A stretch of DNA of 64,000 bases from HXMU1420-13 sp963691715 (lineage in GTDB: Bacteria > Bacteroidota > Rhodothermia > Balneolales > Balneolaceae), in the NCBI GenBank assembly GCA_963691715.1, contig OY829281.1, positions 434,001 to 498,000 on the forward strand, given 5' to 3'. The notes under the pieces are model-generated. The model was given only the letters and a program-made list of their open reading frames with translations, searched no databases and had not been told where the DNA came from. Made by a program: the position numbers and the translations under genes. Positions 1 through 9,024 of the stretch are shown one piece after another (position 1 is the stretch's first letter; each line of letters starts with the position of its first letter).

Positions 1-2254
1 TGCGGGGGATGATGTAGATGGTTTGCCTGCAGATGATGAAGCTGTTGATTTATGGAAATCTGAAACATCCATAAAGCATGATCATATTCTACAGTTTGAT
101 AAGAAAGATAATTTCTGGGAAATGGGAGAAACAGGCCCATGTGGACCATGTTCAGAGTTGCATATTGATCTTAGATCCCAAGAAGATAGAAATGCTGTAG
201 ATGGGTCAACTTTGGTAAATATGGATGATCCAAGAGTAATAGAGATTTGGAATCTAGTATTTATACAATTCAACCGTCAAAAAGATGGTACGCTTCAATC
301 CTTGCCTGCCAAACACGTTGATACTGGGATGGGATTTGAACGAGTTTGTGCTGTGTTACAAGGAAAAATGTCTAATTATGATTCTGATATATTTACTCCT
401 CTACTGAACAAAATTTCTGAGTTAGCAGGTATTCCATACGGAGTTGATGAAGAAAAAGATATTGCAATGCGTGTTATCGCAGATCATATCCGTGCGACTT
501 CATTCTCTATTGCTGATGGTGCTTCGCCGGGTAATGATGGACGAGGATATGTTATTCGGAGGATTCAAAGACGAGCAATTCGATATGGGTGGGATAAACT
601 GGGATTTAAAAAACCATTTATGTACCAGTTGGTTTCTGTATTAGCGGAGCAATTCAAGGGAGTTTTCCCAGAAATTGTAGCTCAACAAGAATACATAACC
701 AATGTTATTCATGCAGAAGAAAAAAGTTTTCTAAAAACCTTAGGTCAAGGTATATCCATTTTTGAAGATATGATTCAGGGTTCGGTACAGTTATCCGGAG
801 AAGATGCTTTTAAGTTACATGATACGTACGGTTTCCCAATTGATTTAACAGAGCTAATGGCTCGCGAAAAAGGAGTGGATGTTGATGAAGCTCGTTTTTT
901 AGAACTTATGCAAGAACAAAAGGAACGTGCACGAGCTGCAGGTAAATTTAATATTGATCAAAGTCAGATTAATGAATGGCAGATCGTTGAACATGATGAT
1001 GATCATTCTGAATTTGTTGGATATGATGACTTTGAATCGAGTTGTTCTATAAATGCATACAGAAAGGAGGGAGAACGATTTGCATTTACCTTAAATAAAA
1101 CCCCTTTTTATGCAGAAAGTGGCGGCCAAGTAGCAGATACGGGTCTGCTTACAAACGGTGAGGAGTTTATCCATGTCATTGATGTTCAGAAGGGTAACGG
1201 TTTTCATATTCATTACACCGAGCAACTGCCAAGCAATTTGGCGGGAGTTTGGACAGCAAGAATTGATCTTTCAAAGCGATTAGAATCGCAAAAGCATCAT
1301 TCTGCTACACATTTAGTGCATGCAGCTTTAAGAAATGTATTAGGTGATCATGTAGCTCAAAAGGGTTCATTAGTAAATGATCAACATCTAAGATTTGATT
1401 TTTCACATTATGAAGCAATGTCGGCGGAAGAGCTAGATGCTGTTGAATCAGAAGTAAATATTAAAATACAAGAAAATATCCCTCTTACTGAAGAAAGAAA
1501 TGTACCGATAGAAGAAGCTAGAGAAAAAGGAGCCATGATGCTTTTTGGGGAAAAATATGGTGAAAATGTGAGGATCATCACTTTTGATGAAGACTATTCA
1601 GTAGAACTATGTGGAGGTACGCATGTGGGTGCTACTGGTGAAATTGGATATTTTAGGTTTACAGGTGAAAGCTCGGTAGCAGCCGGTATTCGTAGAATTG
1701 AAGCAGTATGTGGTAAAGCAGCAGATCACCTTTTAAGAGAAGAGAAAAACCTAATTCGTAATATCAAAGGTATTATTGGAAATCAGGAAGATCCTGTCGA
1801 GAGTATACGGAGATTGATTGATGACAAAAAAGGGGTTGAAAAAGAACTGCAAAAAATCCAAATGGCTAGCTCAAGTAATAAACTTGATGAAATTTTAACC
1901 AAAAGTACACTTATAGAAGGTATTTCTGTATCAAAAGGAGAAATACATGGAGCAGACATGCATGCGTTAAAACAACTTGGTTATGATGCTCTGCAAAAAA
2001 GAGGTGAAAATGCAGTTGTCGTATTAGGTTCACGATTAATTGAAGACGGTAAAGTATTTCTTATGGTTGCTATTACAGACGATGTAATCCAATCCAAAAA
2101 TCTAAAAGCAGGAGCTTTGGTTGGTAAATTAGGTCGTTTGGTTGGTGGGGGTGGCGGAGGCCAACCAAATCTTGCAACTGCTGGAGGAAAAAATCCAGAA
2201 AAACTTGATGATGCACTATCAATGGTTGATTCAATAATTATTGAATCAATTTGA
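1..2254 (+). CDS. alaS: Alanine--tRNA ligase, 5'-truncated by window edge
   Basis: Charges tRNA-Ala with alanine in the cytoplasm. The reading frame is open from base 2, so the N-terminal part of the class II catalytic domain lies outside the window. Visible parts in order are the end of the catalytic core with the GPCGPCSE motif (about bases 135-160), the tRNA-recognition region, and the editing domain with its zinc-binding HSATH (about 1298) and CGGTH (about 1610) motifs. The C-terminal DHHA1-type domain follows, with a glycine run before QPNLATAGG (about 2145). These editing motifs clear mischarged Ser/Gly-tRNA. About 750 residues are present of the usual 870-880. An 89-base gap separates it from pdhA, so co-transcription is uncertain. 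Confidence 0.97.
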   Translation, partial: AGDDVDGLPADDEAVDLWKSETSIKHDHILQFDKKDNFWEMGETGPCGPCSELHIDLRSQEDRNAVDGSTLVNMDDPRVIEIWNLVFIQFNRQKDGTLQSLPAKHVDTGMGFERVCAVLQGKMSNYDSDIFTPLLNKISELAGIPYGVDEEKDIAMRVIADHIRATSFSIADGASPGNDGRGYVIRRIQRRAIRYGWDKLGFKKPFMYQLVSVLAEQFKGVFPEIVAQQEYITNVIHAEEKSFLKTLGQGISIFEDMIQGSVQLSGEDAFKLHDTYGFPIDLTELMAREKGVDVDEARFLELMQEQKERARAAGKFNIDQSQINEWQIVEHDDDHSEFVGYDDFESSCSINAYRKEGERFAFTLNKTPFYAESGGQVADTGLLTNGEEFIHVIDVQKGNGFHIHYTEQLPSNLAGVWTARIDLSKRLESQKHHSATHLVHAALRNVLGDHVAQKGSLVNDQHLRFDFSHYEAMSAEELDAVESEVNIKIQENIPLTEERNVPIEEAREKGAMMLFGEKYGENVRIITFDEDYSVELCGGTHVGATGEIGYFRFTGESSVAAGIRRIEAVCGKAADHLLREEKNLIRNIKGIIGNQEDPVESIRRLIDDKKGVEKELQKIQMASSSNKLDEILTKSTLIEGISVSKGEIHGADMHALKQLGYDALQKRGENAVVVLGSRLIEDGKVFLMVAITDDVIQSKNLKAGALVGKLGRLVGGGGGGQPNLATAGGKNPEKLDDALSMVDSIIIESI

Positions 2255-2343
2255 TGTTACTTCTCATTACAGACCACTAATTCTTATAAAAATTTGATAT
2301 ATTCCCTCCCCACTTTTAAGTGGAGAGATCATAAAAAATAAAT

Positions 2344-3444
2344 ATGACCAAAAAGAAAAAGGAAGAAATAAGGTTTGCTCCCACCGGTATCGGTGATGTT
2401 CATGAAGGAGCGGTACAAAAAGGGGTCGATTTACCCCCAGCAACTACAAAAACTCATACCGATTTAGGTTTATCTAACACTCAATTACTCGAGATGTATG
2501 AGCAAATGTACTTGCAACGTCGATTTGAAGAACGATCTATGCAACAGTACCAAAAAGGAAAATTTGGAGGTTTTTTGCACTTGTATATCGGTCAAGAAGC
2601 TATTTCTACAGGTACTGTCTTTGCTCTAGAACCAAAAGATGATATAATCACAGCGTACAGGGATCATGGCTGGGGTTTATGTCGTGGAATTACCCCAAAT
2701 GAAGGAATGGCAGAGCTTTTTGGTAAAGCTACTGGCTCATCAAGAGGAAAAGGTGGGTCCATGCACTTCGCTAAAGCAGATCATCATTTTTGGGGCGGTT
2801 ATGGAATTGTGGGAGGTCATATCCCAATCAACGCAGGGCTAGCTTTTGCAAATAAGTACAATCAAACTGGAAATATTTCTACCTGTTTCTTTGGTGACGG
2901 AGCTGTTGATCAAGGCGCTTTGCATGAAACATTAAACCTTGCACAATTATGGAAGCTTCCTTCAATTTTTGTAGTTGAGAACAACGGTTATTCAATGGGT
3001 ACTGCAGCCGCTCGCCATACCGTGGCTGAAATTGTTGATCGTGCAAAAGGGTATGCAATGAAAAGTGCTGTGATTAATGGTATGGATGTTTTTTCGGTGT
3101 ATGAAAAAATGAAAGAAATTGCAGACGATATTCGAGAACACTCAGAACCATGGTTCGTGGAAATAAGAACCTATCGTTACAGAGGCCATTCAATGTCTGA
3201 TCCGCAAAAATATCGTACGAAAGAAGAGTTAGAAGAATACCAAGCAATCGATCCTATAGCTAGGTTAAAAACTTATATGTTAACTAAGAAATTAACTACC
3301 GAAAAAGCATTAAAAGGAATCGAAGATAAGGTTGAACAGGAAGTGCTAGATGCTGTAAAATTTGCAGATGAATCTCCATTCCCAGAGGTACATGAAATGT
3401 ATGAAGACATGTTTGACGAAGAAAACCCATATTTCCACGTTTAA
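2344..3444 (+). CDS. pdhA: Pyruvate dehydrogenase E1 component, alpha subunit
   Basis: Alpha chain of the thiamine-diphosphate-dependent E1 enzyme, which decarboxylates pyruvate and acetylates the lipoyl group of E2. The 366-residue length fits the family. The ThDP/Mg-binding motif is seen as GDG followed about 30 residues later by ENNGYS (residues about 183-218). The C-terminal YRYRGHSMSDPQKYR loop (about 277-291) is characteristic of E1-alpha. The first 40 or so residues are Lys/Glu rich and family-atypical, probably a flexible extension. It starts at ATG and is followed after 15 bases by pdhB, so E1-alpha, E1-beta and E2 form one operon. E3 (lipoamide dehydrogenase) is not in this window. 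Confidence 0.96.
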   Translation: MTKKKKEEIRFAPTGIGDVHEGAVQKGVDLPPATTKTHTDLGLSNTQLLEMYEQMYLQRRFEERSMQQYQKGKFGGFLHLYIGQEAISTGTVFALEPKDDIITAYRDHGWGLCRGITPNEGMAELFGKATGSSRGKGGSMHFAKADHHFWGGYGIVGGHIPINAGLAFANKYNQTGNISTCFFGDGAVDQGALHETLNLAQLWKLPSIFVVENNGYSMGTAAARHTVAEIVDRAKGYAMKSAVINGMDVFSVYEKMKEIADDIREHSEPWFVEIRTYRYRGHSMSDPQKYRTKEELEEYQAIDPIARLKTYMLTKKLTTEKALKGIEDKVEQEVLDAVKFADESPFPEVHEMYEDMFDEENPYFHV

Positions 3445-3459
3445 AAATCATCAATAGAA

Positions 3460-4443
3460 ATGGCAGAATTACAATTTAGAGAAGCACTTAAGTTTGCAAT
3501 TGATGAAGAAATGGAACGCGATGAGCGTGTTTTCATCATGGGAGAAGAAGTAGCAGAATACAATGGTGCCTATAAGGTTACCGAAGGATTATTGGATAAA
3601 TATGGATTTAAGCGCGTAATCGATACACCAATTTCAGAACTAGGATTTGCAGGGTTAGGTGTTGGAGCAGCAATGCGTGGCCTTCGGCCAATTGTAGAGT
3701 TTATGACTTTTAATTTTGCCGTTTTGGCTGCCGATCAAATCATAAATCACGCTACAAAAGTGAAATATATGACCGGTGGCCAAATTGATTGCGCTATCGT
3801 TTTTCGGGGCCCCAATGCATCTGCTGGTCAATTAGGCGCTACACATTCCGTCGCCTATGATTCTATGTATGCACACTTTCCAGGACTAAAAGTGATTTAT
3901 CCATCTGAACCAGGTGACGCAAAAGGATTATTAAAATCGGCAATCCGTGACAATAATCCAGTTATTTTCATGGAATCTGAGCAAATGTACGGCATGAAAG
4001 GAGATGTGCCAGATACCCAAGATTTCATTATTCCGATAGGAAAAGGAAAAATTAAAAGAGAAGGCAGTGATGTTACTGTGGTTGCACATGGTAAAATGTA
4101 TCATGTTGCTGTACAAGCCGCGGCACAACTTGCAAAAGATGGTATCGAATGTGAAATTATAGATCCTCGTACTGTTAAACCGTTAGATCTACCTTTAATT
4201 ATTGATTCAATAAAAAAGACAAATCGTTGTGTGATTGTTGATGAAGCTCATCCTTTTGCTGGTCTAGCTGCTGAAATTGGATTTTTGATTCAACGCGAAG
4301 CATTTGACTATTTAGATGCTCCCGTTCAAAGAGTATGTTTACCAGATGTAAATGCTCCCTTTTCAAAAAAATTATTCGATGCGTGGTTCCCTAGCCCAAA
4401 AGATGTGATCGACGCAGTGAAACAAGTAACCTACCGAACCTAA
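3460..4443 (+). CDS. pdhB: Pyruvate dehydrogenase E1 component, beta subunit
   Basis: Beta chain of the E1 heterotetramer, partner of the upstream pdhA product. The 327-residue protein shows the transketolase pyrimidine-binding domain (MGEEVAEYNGAYKVTEGL near residues 27-44, with the conserved Glu that activates ThDP). It ends in the transketolase C-terminal domain (VAHGKMYHVAVQAA, then EIIDPRTVKPLD). Length and motif order are standard. It begins 15 bases after pdhA and is followed 22 bases later by the E2 gene. A branched-chain 2-oxoacid E1-beta is the main alternative. The E2 context and E1-alpha type favour pyruvate, but substrate cannot be proven from sequence. Confidence 0.95.
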   Translation: MAELQFREALKFAIDEEMERDERVFIMGEEVAEYNGAYKVTEGLLDKYGFKRVIDTPISELGFAGLGVGAAMRGLRPIVEFMTFNFAVLAADQIINHATKVKYMTGGQIDCAIVFRGPNASAGQLGATHSVAYDSMYAHFPGLKVIYPSEPGDAKGLLKSAIRDNNPVIFMESEQMYGMKGDVPDTQDFIIPIGKGKIKREGSDVTVVAHGKMYHVAVQAAAQLAKDGIECEIIDPRTVKPLDLPLIIDSIKKTNRCVIVDEAHPFAGLAAEIGFLIQREAFDYLDAPVQRVCLPDVNAPFSKKLFDAWFPSPKDVIDAVKQVTYRT

Positions 4444-4465
4444 ACCAAGTTAAAAATCACTCACT

Positions 4466-5713
4466 ATGGCTATTAAAATTGAAATGCCCAAACTTAGCGA
4501 TACCATGGAAGAAGGGGTAATTGCTAAATGGAATGTGAAAGAAGGAGACACTGTAGATGCTGGCGATATTATCGCAGAAGTTGAAACCGATAAAGCAACT
4601 ATGGATGTCGAAGTCTTTGACGGTGGAACCATTTTAAAAATTGTACCTGGTGAAGGCGATGCTGTTCCCTTAGGAGGACTAATTGCAATTATTGGTGATG
4701 CTGGAGAAGATATTTCGAGTTTACTTACAGATGAAAGTACACCAGCAAGTACTCCGGTAGAAGATGCTCCTGCAAAAGAAGAAGTTTCAGAGACGGTAGC
4801 TACATCTAATGAAATAACTACGACAGATACTGATGGAAGACTAAAAGTATCTCCATTAGCCAAAAAGATTGCTGCAGATAAAGGAATTGATCTAAAGTCA
4901 GTACTTGGTTCTGGTCCAGAAGGTAGAATTGTAAAGAAAGATGTAGAGACTTTCCAACCAAGTGGGGGACTTACAAAGCCAACAGCAACTACTAGCCCTA
5001 AGTCATCTACCGTAGTTAGAAGCTTTGAGAGTTTAGAGAGTAAAGAAATTAAAATTTCTCAAATGAGGAAAGTTATTGCTAGAAGACTTTCTGAAAGTAA
5101 ATTTACAAATCCACATTTTTATGAAACTATAGACATTGATATGAAAGCAGCATTCGCAGCAAGAAAAGCCATGAATGACGCAAATGATGTTCGCATTAGT
5201 TTCAATGATATTGTTGTAAAAGTATGTGCTATTGCACTTACTCGACACCCTGCTATTAACAGTTCCTGGTTAGATGATATAATTATGCAACATGGAGATG
5301 TTAATGTAGCCGTGGCAGTTGCCATTGATGAAGGGCTTATGACACCCGTTATTAATCACGCTGATAAAAAAGGATTAGCTGAGATATCAGCTGAAACCAA
5401 AGCATTAGCTGGCCTAGCAAAAGAACGTAAATTACAACCAGATCAAATGGAAGGAAGTACATTTACAATTAGTAATTTAGGAATGTTTGGTATCGAAGGA
5501 TTTACTGCTATCATTAATCCACCTAATGCATGCATACTAGCAGTAGGTGCAATTCGAGATGTTCCAGTTGTTGAACACGGTGCTGTTGTTCCTGGTAAAA
5601 GAATGAAAGTAACTTTATCCTCCGATCACCGAGTAGTTGATGGCGCAAAGGCTGCTCAATTTTTAAATACTGTTCGGAACTTGATAGAGAATCCATTATC
5701 TATGCTCCTTTAA
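4466..5713 (+). CDS. pdhC: Dihydrolipoamide acetyltransferase (E2 of pyruvate dehydrogenase)
   Basis: Core of the pyruvate dehydrogenase complex; it transfers acetyl from the lipoyl arm to CoA. Order of domains in 415 residues: a single lipoyl domain (1-78, lipoyl Lys43 in ETDKAT), an Ala/Pro/Glu linker, the E1/E3-binding domain (about 125-161, VSPLAKKIA ... GRIVKKDV), a second linker, and the catalytic domain. That domain ends with the HxxxDG motif (His388, Asp392 in DHRVVDG). One lipoyl domain is typical for Bacteroidota. It is the last gene of the pdh operon and is followed by a rho-independent terminator shared with the convergent MotB-like gene. Confidence 0.95.
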   Translation: MAIKIEMPKLSDTMEEGVIAKWNVKEGDTVDAGDIIAEVETDKATMDVEVFDGGTILKIVPGEGDAVPLGGLIAIIGDAGEDISSLLTDESTPASTPVEDAPAKEEVSETVATSNEITTTDTDGRLKVSPLAKKIAADKGIDLKSVLGSGPEGRIVKKDVETFQPSGGLTKPTATTSPKSSTVVRSFESLESKEIKISQMRKVIARRLSESKFTNPHFYETIDIDMKAAFAARKAMNDANDVRISFNDIVVKVCAIALTRHPAINSSWLDDIIMQHGDVNVAVAVAIDEGLMTPVINHADKKGLAEISAETKALAGLAKERKLQPDQMEGSTFTISNLGMFGIEGFTAIINPPNACILAVGAIRDVPVVEHGAVVPGKRMKVTLSSDHRVVDGAKAAQFLNTVRNLIENPLSMLL

Positions 5714-5794
5714 CCAACTGATTAGTTACATATTTAAAGGGTAATCTTTTGAAGGAGATAAACCTTGCAGAGTACTGGTATACCCATTTATTAA

Positions 5795-5831
5795 TGTGAC
5801 CGCTTTGTTATAAATAGCGATCACATTTTTT
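5795..5831 (+). terminator. Rho-independent terminator after pdhC
   Basis: A 10-bp stem, TGTGACCGCT (5795-5804) with AGCGATCACA (5816-5825), has one mismatch and an 11-base loop, and is followed by six T. It lies between the convergent ends of pdhC and the MotB-like gene. On the minus strand the mismatch becomes a G-U pair, but no T run follows there, so it mainly serves the plus strand. Confidence 0.8.
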
Positions 5832-7665
5832 ACGGTCTATACTCTAAGGTAAAAATTACTGGATTGGTATTGAAAGAAAGGGCTTTGATTTGATTTAACC
5901 TTGCTTGAGTGTTGGATAAACTAGATGTTTGGCTAGTCATCACAGAATAAGCACCATTCAAATTCTCTACACGTGTATTAATTCCTGTGGCTGTTTGAAT
6001 TTCTAGAGCTAAATTGTTTGCAGCACTGTTGTTTGAAAACACATTGACTTGAATTTGATAGGCATAGTTGTAGTTAAATACAGTTTCTGGTTGATGACGA
6101 ATGAATAGATTAACTTTGAAATCCAAATTTCTGTATTCACTAAGTTTTTCCAATACTTCATTTCTTGTATTATATGGGCCTGTCAAAATGTTGTATGTAT
6201 CTGAGATACGATTCATAAAAGCCTGAATATTGTGTTTATCAAATAGTTCCATCATAAATTCGGAACCATTTGATCTATTTTGGAACGCACCAAATTGAAT
6301 AAGGTATTTAACTGGTTTTGGCCTATTTATGGTGTTATTGTAGCATTGGTGTAGAACATATACGTCTGAATCTTTTAAAGTATTAGAGATTACTTTATGA
6401 CGGTTTAATACGGTTGAAAATGATTGAACAGCATTAGTTCTTATGGAATAATTATTGCCGTTGTAAGTAAGTATAACCGGATCAGAAATTTTATTTTCTA
6501 TTTCTGAGGCCTCTTTAAATGCAGATTGCAGAAGAGCAAACTCTCCTAACTGAAGAGAAAACTGACAACGCGCATCCACCTTAAGTAATGAAGGTATTGT
6601 ACTAGGTATTTCTTCAGTCTTTGTAGGTGTCTCTAATACTGGTTCGATGTTAGGCTTACTTTCCTTTAAAGGTTTAGATTCTACTTCCAGTTTGTTTATA
6701 GATTGATTCTCAACTTCCTCTAAAGGCACATCTAAATTTAGTTGGTCTTGTTGTACATTATTGTTAGAGGTTTCGGTTTCTTTTTTTACTTCTTCTATTT
6801 TGTTCTGATCAACTAAAGTAACAATAGCTGGTTGATCTGCTAAAACTATTAAATTTCCATCATCAGGATTTTTTAAAGAAGGCTCAATAGATATATCGTT
6901 TTCTAAAGTATCGAATACTATAATTTTAGAATCTTCACTTTCCTCTAGATTTTCTTGATTAACTAAATTCTCAGATGAATAATAAAGTCTAAGAACCACT
7001 CGTCGGTTGGTTTCTTTACTTGCAGCGAATGGATATCCTAAAGAATCGTAGTCAATTACTGGTCTAGAATCTGCATAGCCAGAGGCTTTTAATCTTCTAG
7101 CGGGTATTCCCATGTCATTAAAATATTTAACAATATTAGCAGCTCTAGCAGTTGAAAGTTCCCAGTTTGATGGATATATAGATGATTGAATAGGTGTGTT
7201 ATCTGTATGTCCCTCTATGTCAATATTAAAATCATTGTATTGTAATTGCTGCATAGAAATTAGCACTCGATCGAGCAGATCTTCAGATCCAGCTTGTAAT
7301 TTTGCTTCGCCAGAACTATAAAGATCATCACTTTTAAATCGTATTCGAAGATCATTTAAATCTCTTATGATTTCAAGAGAACCAGCTTCAATTTCAGATT
7401 TCAATAGGATAACTAATTCTTCTTGTATATTTCCAATAGGGGTTGTGAAATATTCAGTTTGATCCGCCAATTTGCCAAAAATAGAAGATAAGGACGAGAA
7501 TTCTGATTTTGTAATTTGGGACAGCGATAAAAGTATAATTAAGAAACCTAAAACAATAGTTATAATATCGAGATAGCTAACCTGCCAATTATTGTCTTCT
7601 TCTTCTTCATAATCTTGAATAGGAAAAAGGGAATGCTTAATGATTATAGGTTCTTTTTTTTTCAC
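5830..7665 (-). CDS. MotB-like stator protein with OmpA domain and three SPOR-like repeats
   Basis: Probable ion-channel and peptidoglycan-anchoring half of a MotA/MotB-type stator. The cytoplasmic N-terminus is charged. One transmembrane helix (about 31-49) opens with SYLDIITIV, where Asp33 sits at the position of the proton-carrying Asp of MotB. A plug-like segment follows. The OmpA/MotB peptidoglycan-binding domain spans about 100-227 (EGHTDNTPI, STARAANIV, GYADSRP, NRRVVLRL). A low-complexity acidic linker follows (about 228-365). Three SPOR-like repeats sit at about 367-440, 452-524 and 534-609; the clearest begins YLIQFGAF. SPOR domains bind denuded glycan strands. MotB itself is about 300 residues, so the C-terminal half is extra. 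It starts with GTG directly followed by nine A, 12 bases after the MotA-like gene. The MotB-type N-terminus and its MotA partner argue against a plain OmpA lipoprotein. Confidence 0.85.
   Translation of the reverse strand: MKKKEPIIIKHSLFPIQDYEEEEDNNWQVSYLDIITIVLGFLIILLSLSQITKSEFSSLSSIFGKLADQTEYFTTPIGNIQEELVILLKSEIEAGSLEIIRDLNDLRIRFKSDDLYSSGEAKLQAGSEDLLDRVLISMQQLQYNDFNIDIEGHTDNTPIQSSIYPSNWELSTARAANIVKYFNDMGIPARRLKASGYADSRPVIDYDSLGYPFAASKETNRRVVLRLYYSSENLVNQENLEESEDSKIIVFDTLENDISIEPSLKNPDDGNLIVLADQPAIVTLVDQNKIEEVKKETETSNNNVQQDQLNLDVPLEEVENQSINKLEVESKPLKESKPNIEPVLETPTKTEEIPSTIPSLLKVDARCQFSLQLGEFALLQSAFKEASEIENKISDPVILTYNGNNYSIRTNAVQSFSTVLNRHKVISNTLKDSDVYVLHQCYNNTINRPKPVKYLIQFGAFQNRSNGSEFMMELFDKHNIQAFMNRISDTYNILTGPYNTRNEVLEKLSEYRNLDFKVNLFIRHQPETVFNYNYAYQIQVNVFSNNSAANNLALEIQTATGINTRVENLNGAYSVMTSQTSSLSNTQARLNQIKALSFNTNPVIFTLEYRP
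7654..7662 (-). repeat. A9 homopolymer just after the GTG start of the MotB-like gene
   Basis: On the coding (minus) strand GTG is followed at once by nine A and then GAACC. One-base slippage here would abolish the reading frame. The frame is intact in this sequence. Whether the tract varies cannot be seen from one sequence. Confidence 0.5.
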
Positions 7666-7677
7666 AATTGAAAGAAA

Positions 7678-8475
7678 TTAAATCATATTTCTATTTCTTC
7701 GCATATGAGCCTGTAATCGGTCGTATATTTGAAGAGCAGATTTATTCTCTTCAATCAGTACTATTCCTTCTAATATTAATTTCTCTCTGAAGTAACGTAA
7801 GGAAGCAACATTATTCATTTTTTTTGCCATAGGCGTAAAAATGAAATTGCCAATTAAAATGCCATAAAGGGTTGTCATCAATGCAGCACCAAGTCCTGAT
7901 AAAAGAGATTCAACCTCACTAAATCCTGATAAAATTACTATTAAACCAAAAAGTGTCCCCAACATACCAAAAATTGGTGATGTTTTACCCATACTTGCTA
8001 TAATCTGGTTTACTAATTGTTGCCTAGTATAATTTTCTTCAATATTAATTTCACCTAACTCTCTTAAATCTTCGGTGGAATAATTGGTATCTAAAATTGA
8101 AAATAGATACCCTTCGAATCTATCGTTATATTCTTCGCTTAATGAAGTAACTGCGGCATATTTATCTTTTTTGATCATTTTTTGCCAATCCATTACCCGT
8201 TGTATATCCGACTCTAGTACATCAGGAGTGATCGTACTGTATGAAAATAATTTTGAACTTTCTAACAGAGCTTTTAACACACTATTAAATGGATAACTAA
8301 TAAATACACTTGCAGTAATACCCCCAAATACAATAGCTAAACTGGGTAAATTCAAGAATTCAAATCGAGAAGGTATAAGCTCGTATTCAGTAAAGCCAAT
8401 TACTAATAAAGCTCCCCAAACTAGAATTAACAATGAGATTAAAAAACATAGTAAGTTGAGAACTGAAGTTCGCAT
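7678..8475 (-). CDS. MotA-family stator protein
   Basis: Inner-membrane partner of the MotB-like protein, predicted to form the ion channel and generate torque. In 265 residues there are four hydrophobic segments (about 6-28, 44-62, 165-185, 195-214). A cytoplasmic region between the second and third contains the charged stretch KMIKKDKYAAVTSLSEE, which corresponds in place and character to the FliG-contacting helix of MotA. Pro167 (TSPIFGMLGT) and Pro215 (FIFTPMAKKM) match the two functional prolines of MotA, and the tail KLILEGIVLIEE is MotA-like. The layout fits MotA rather than ExbB/TolQ or GldL. It is followed after 12 bases by the MotB-like gene and preceded after 6 by a TPR gene, all in one operon. 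Confidence 0.88.
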   Translation of the reverse strand: MRTSVLNLLCFLISLLILVWGALLVIGFTEYELIPSRFEFLNLPSLAIVFGGITASVFISYPFNSVLKALLESSKLFSYSTITPDVLESDIQRVMDWQKMIKKDKYAAVTSLSEEYNDRFEGYLFSILDTNYSTEDLRELGEINIEENYTRQQLVNQIIASMGKTSPIFGMLGTLFGLIVILSGFSEVESLLSGLGAALMTTLYGILIGNFIFTPMAKKMNNVASLRYFREKLILEGIVLIEENKSALQIYDRLQAHMRRNRNMI

Positions 8476-8481
8476 GAGTTA

Positions 8482-9018
8482 TTAAAATGCTTTATTTAAA
8501 TTTTCATCAATAAGTCCATTAGCTTGTAATTGCTGAATTACATACGCAATAACAGGGATTGGTACATCAGGATCCATTTCAAGAGCTGTGCGCCACTGGT
8601 TAACAAATTCTTCCATATATCCTAAACCAAGATAAATACTTCCCCTCAGAGCTATAACATCGGCATTTTCTTTGATAAGTGCTGCACGATTTATCAAAAG
8701 CAAAGCATTTTCGAAATCACCAACATATAAATTTTGTTGTGCTAAGATATAGTAATTACTTAATGTATTAGCTTGATCTTGATATTGAGCATACATTTCA
8801 TCTTTATATATTTTTGTCAATGAATTTCTAAGTTCTTCTTCTCTTTCTTGTGCTTCTGCTATGCTATCCGCCTTGGCTTTGGCAAGAGTTTGTTTTTGTA
8901 TTTCATCCTCCGTTACCGAAATTATTTGCGGGTTTTCTTCTGATATATCAGATGTAGCAACACAATTAATCTGAATTATAAAAATAAGTGATACAACTAT
9001 TCTGAATTCTATACTCAT
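8482..9018 (-). CDS. Exported small TPR protein of the rotor/usher operon
   Basis: 178 residues. The N-terminus (about 1-22, SLIFIIQINCVATS) looks like a signal peptide. The Cys in INC could be a lipidation site, but the lipobox is poor. A charged helical stretch (about 40-75) precedes two or more TPR-like helical pairs (about 85-165, ALLLINRAALI, ALRGSIYLGLGYMEEFVNQW). The last TPR unit resembles the C-terminal TPR of the neighbouring usher: both read A-L-[RK]-G-S, an aromatic pair, then W, AL, D/N-P and IP. This suggests duplication within the locus and a periplasmic scaffold role. It sits between the FliF-FliG fusion (6-base gap) and motA-like (6-base gap). No exact family is recognised. 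Confidence 0.7.
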   Translation of the reverse strand: MSIEFRIVVSLIFIIQINCVATSDISEENPQIISVTEDEIQKQTLAKAKADSIAEAQEREEELRNSLTKIYKDEMYAQYQDQANTLSNYYILAQQNLYVGDFENALLLINRAALIKENADVIALRGSIYLGLGYMEEFVNQWRTALEMDPDVPIPVIAYVIQQLQANGLIDENLNKAF

Positions 9019-9024
9019 AATGAA

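Noticed and set aside
2310..2335. Short hairpin CCACT-TTTA-AGTGG between alaS and pdhA as a terminator
   Set aside because: Only five base pairs and no T run follow; too weak to call.
5830..8475. ExbB/ExbD or TolQ/TolR energising pair
   Set aside because: Four membrane segments, MotA prolines and a MotB/OmpA peptidoglycan domain fit MotA/MotB better; no TonB or Tol genes are adjacent.
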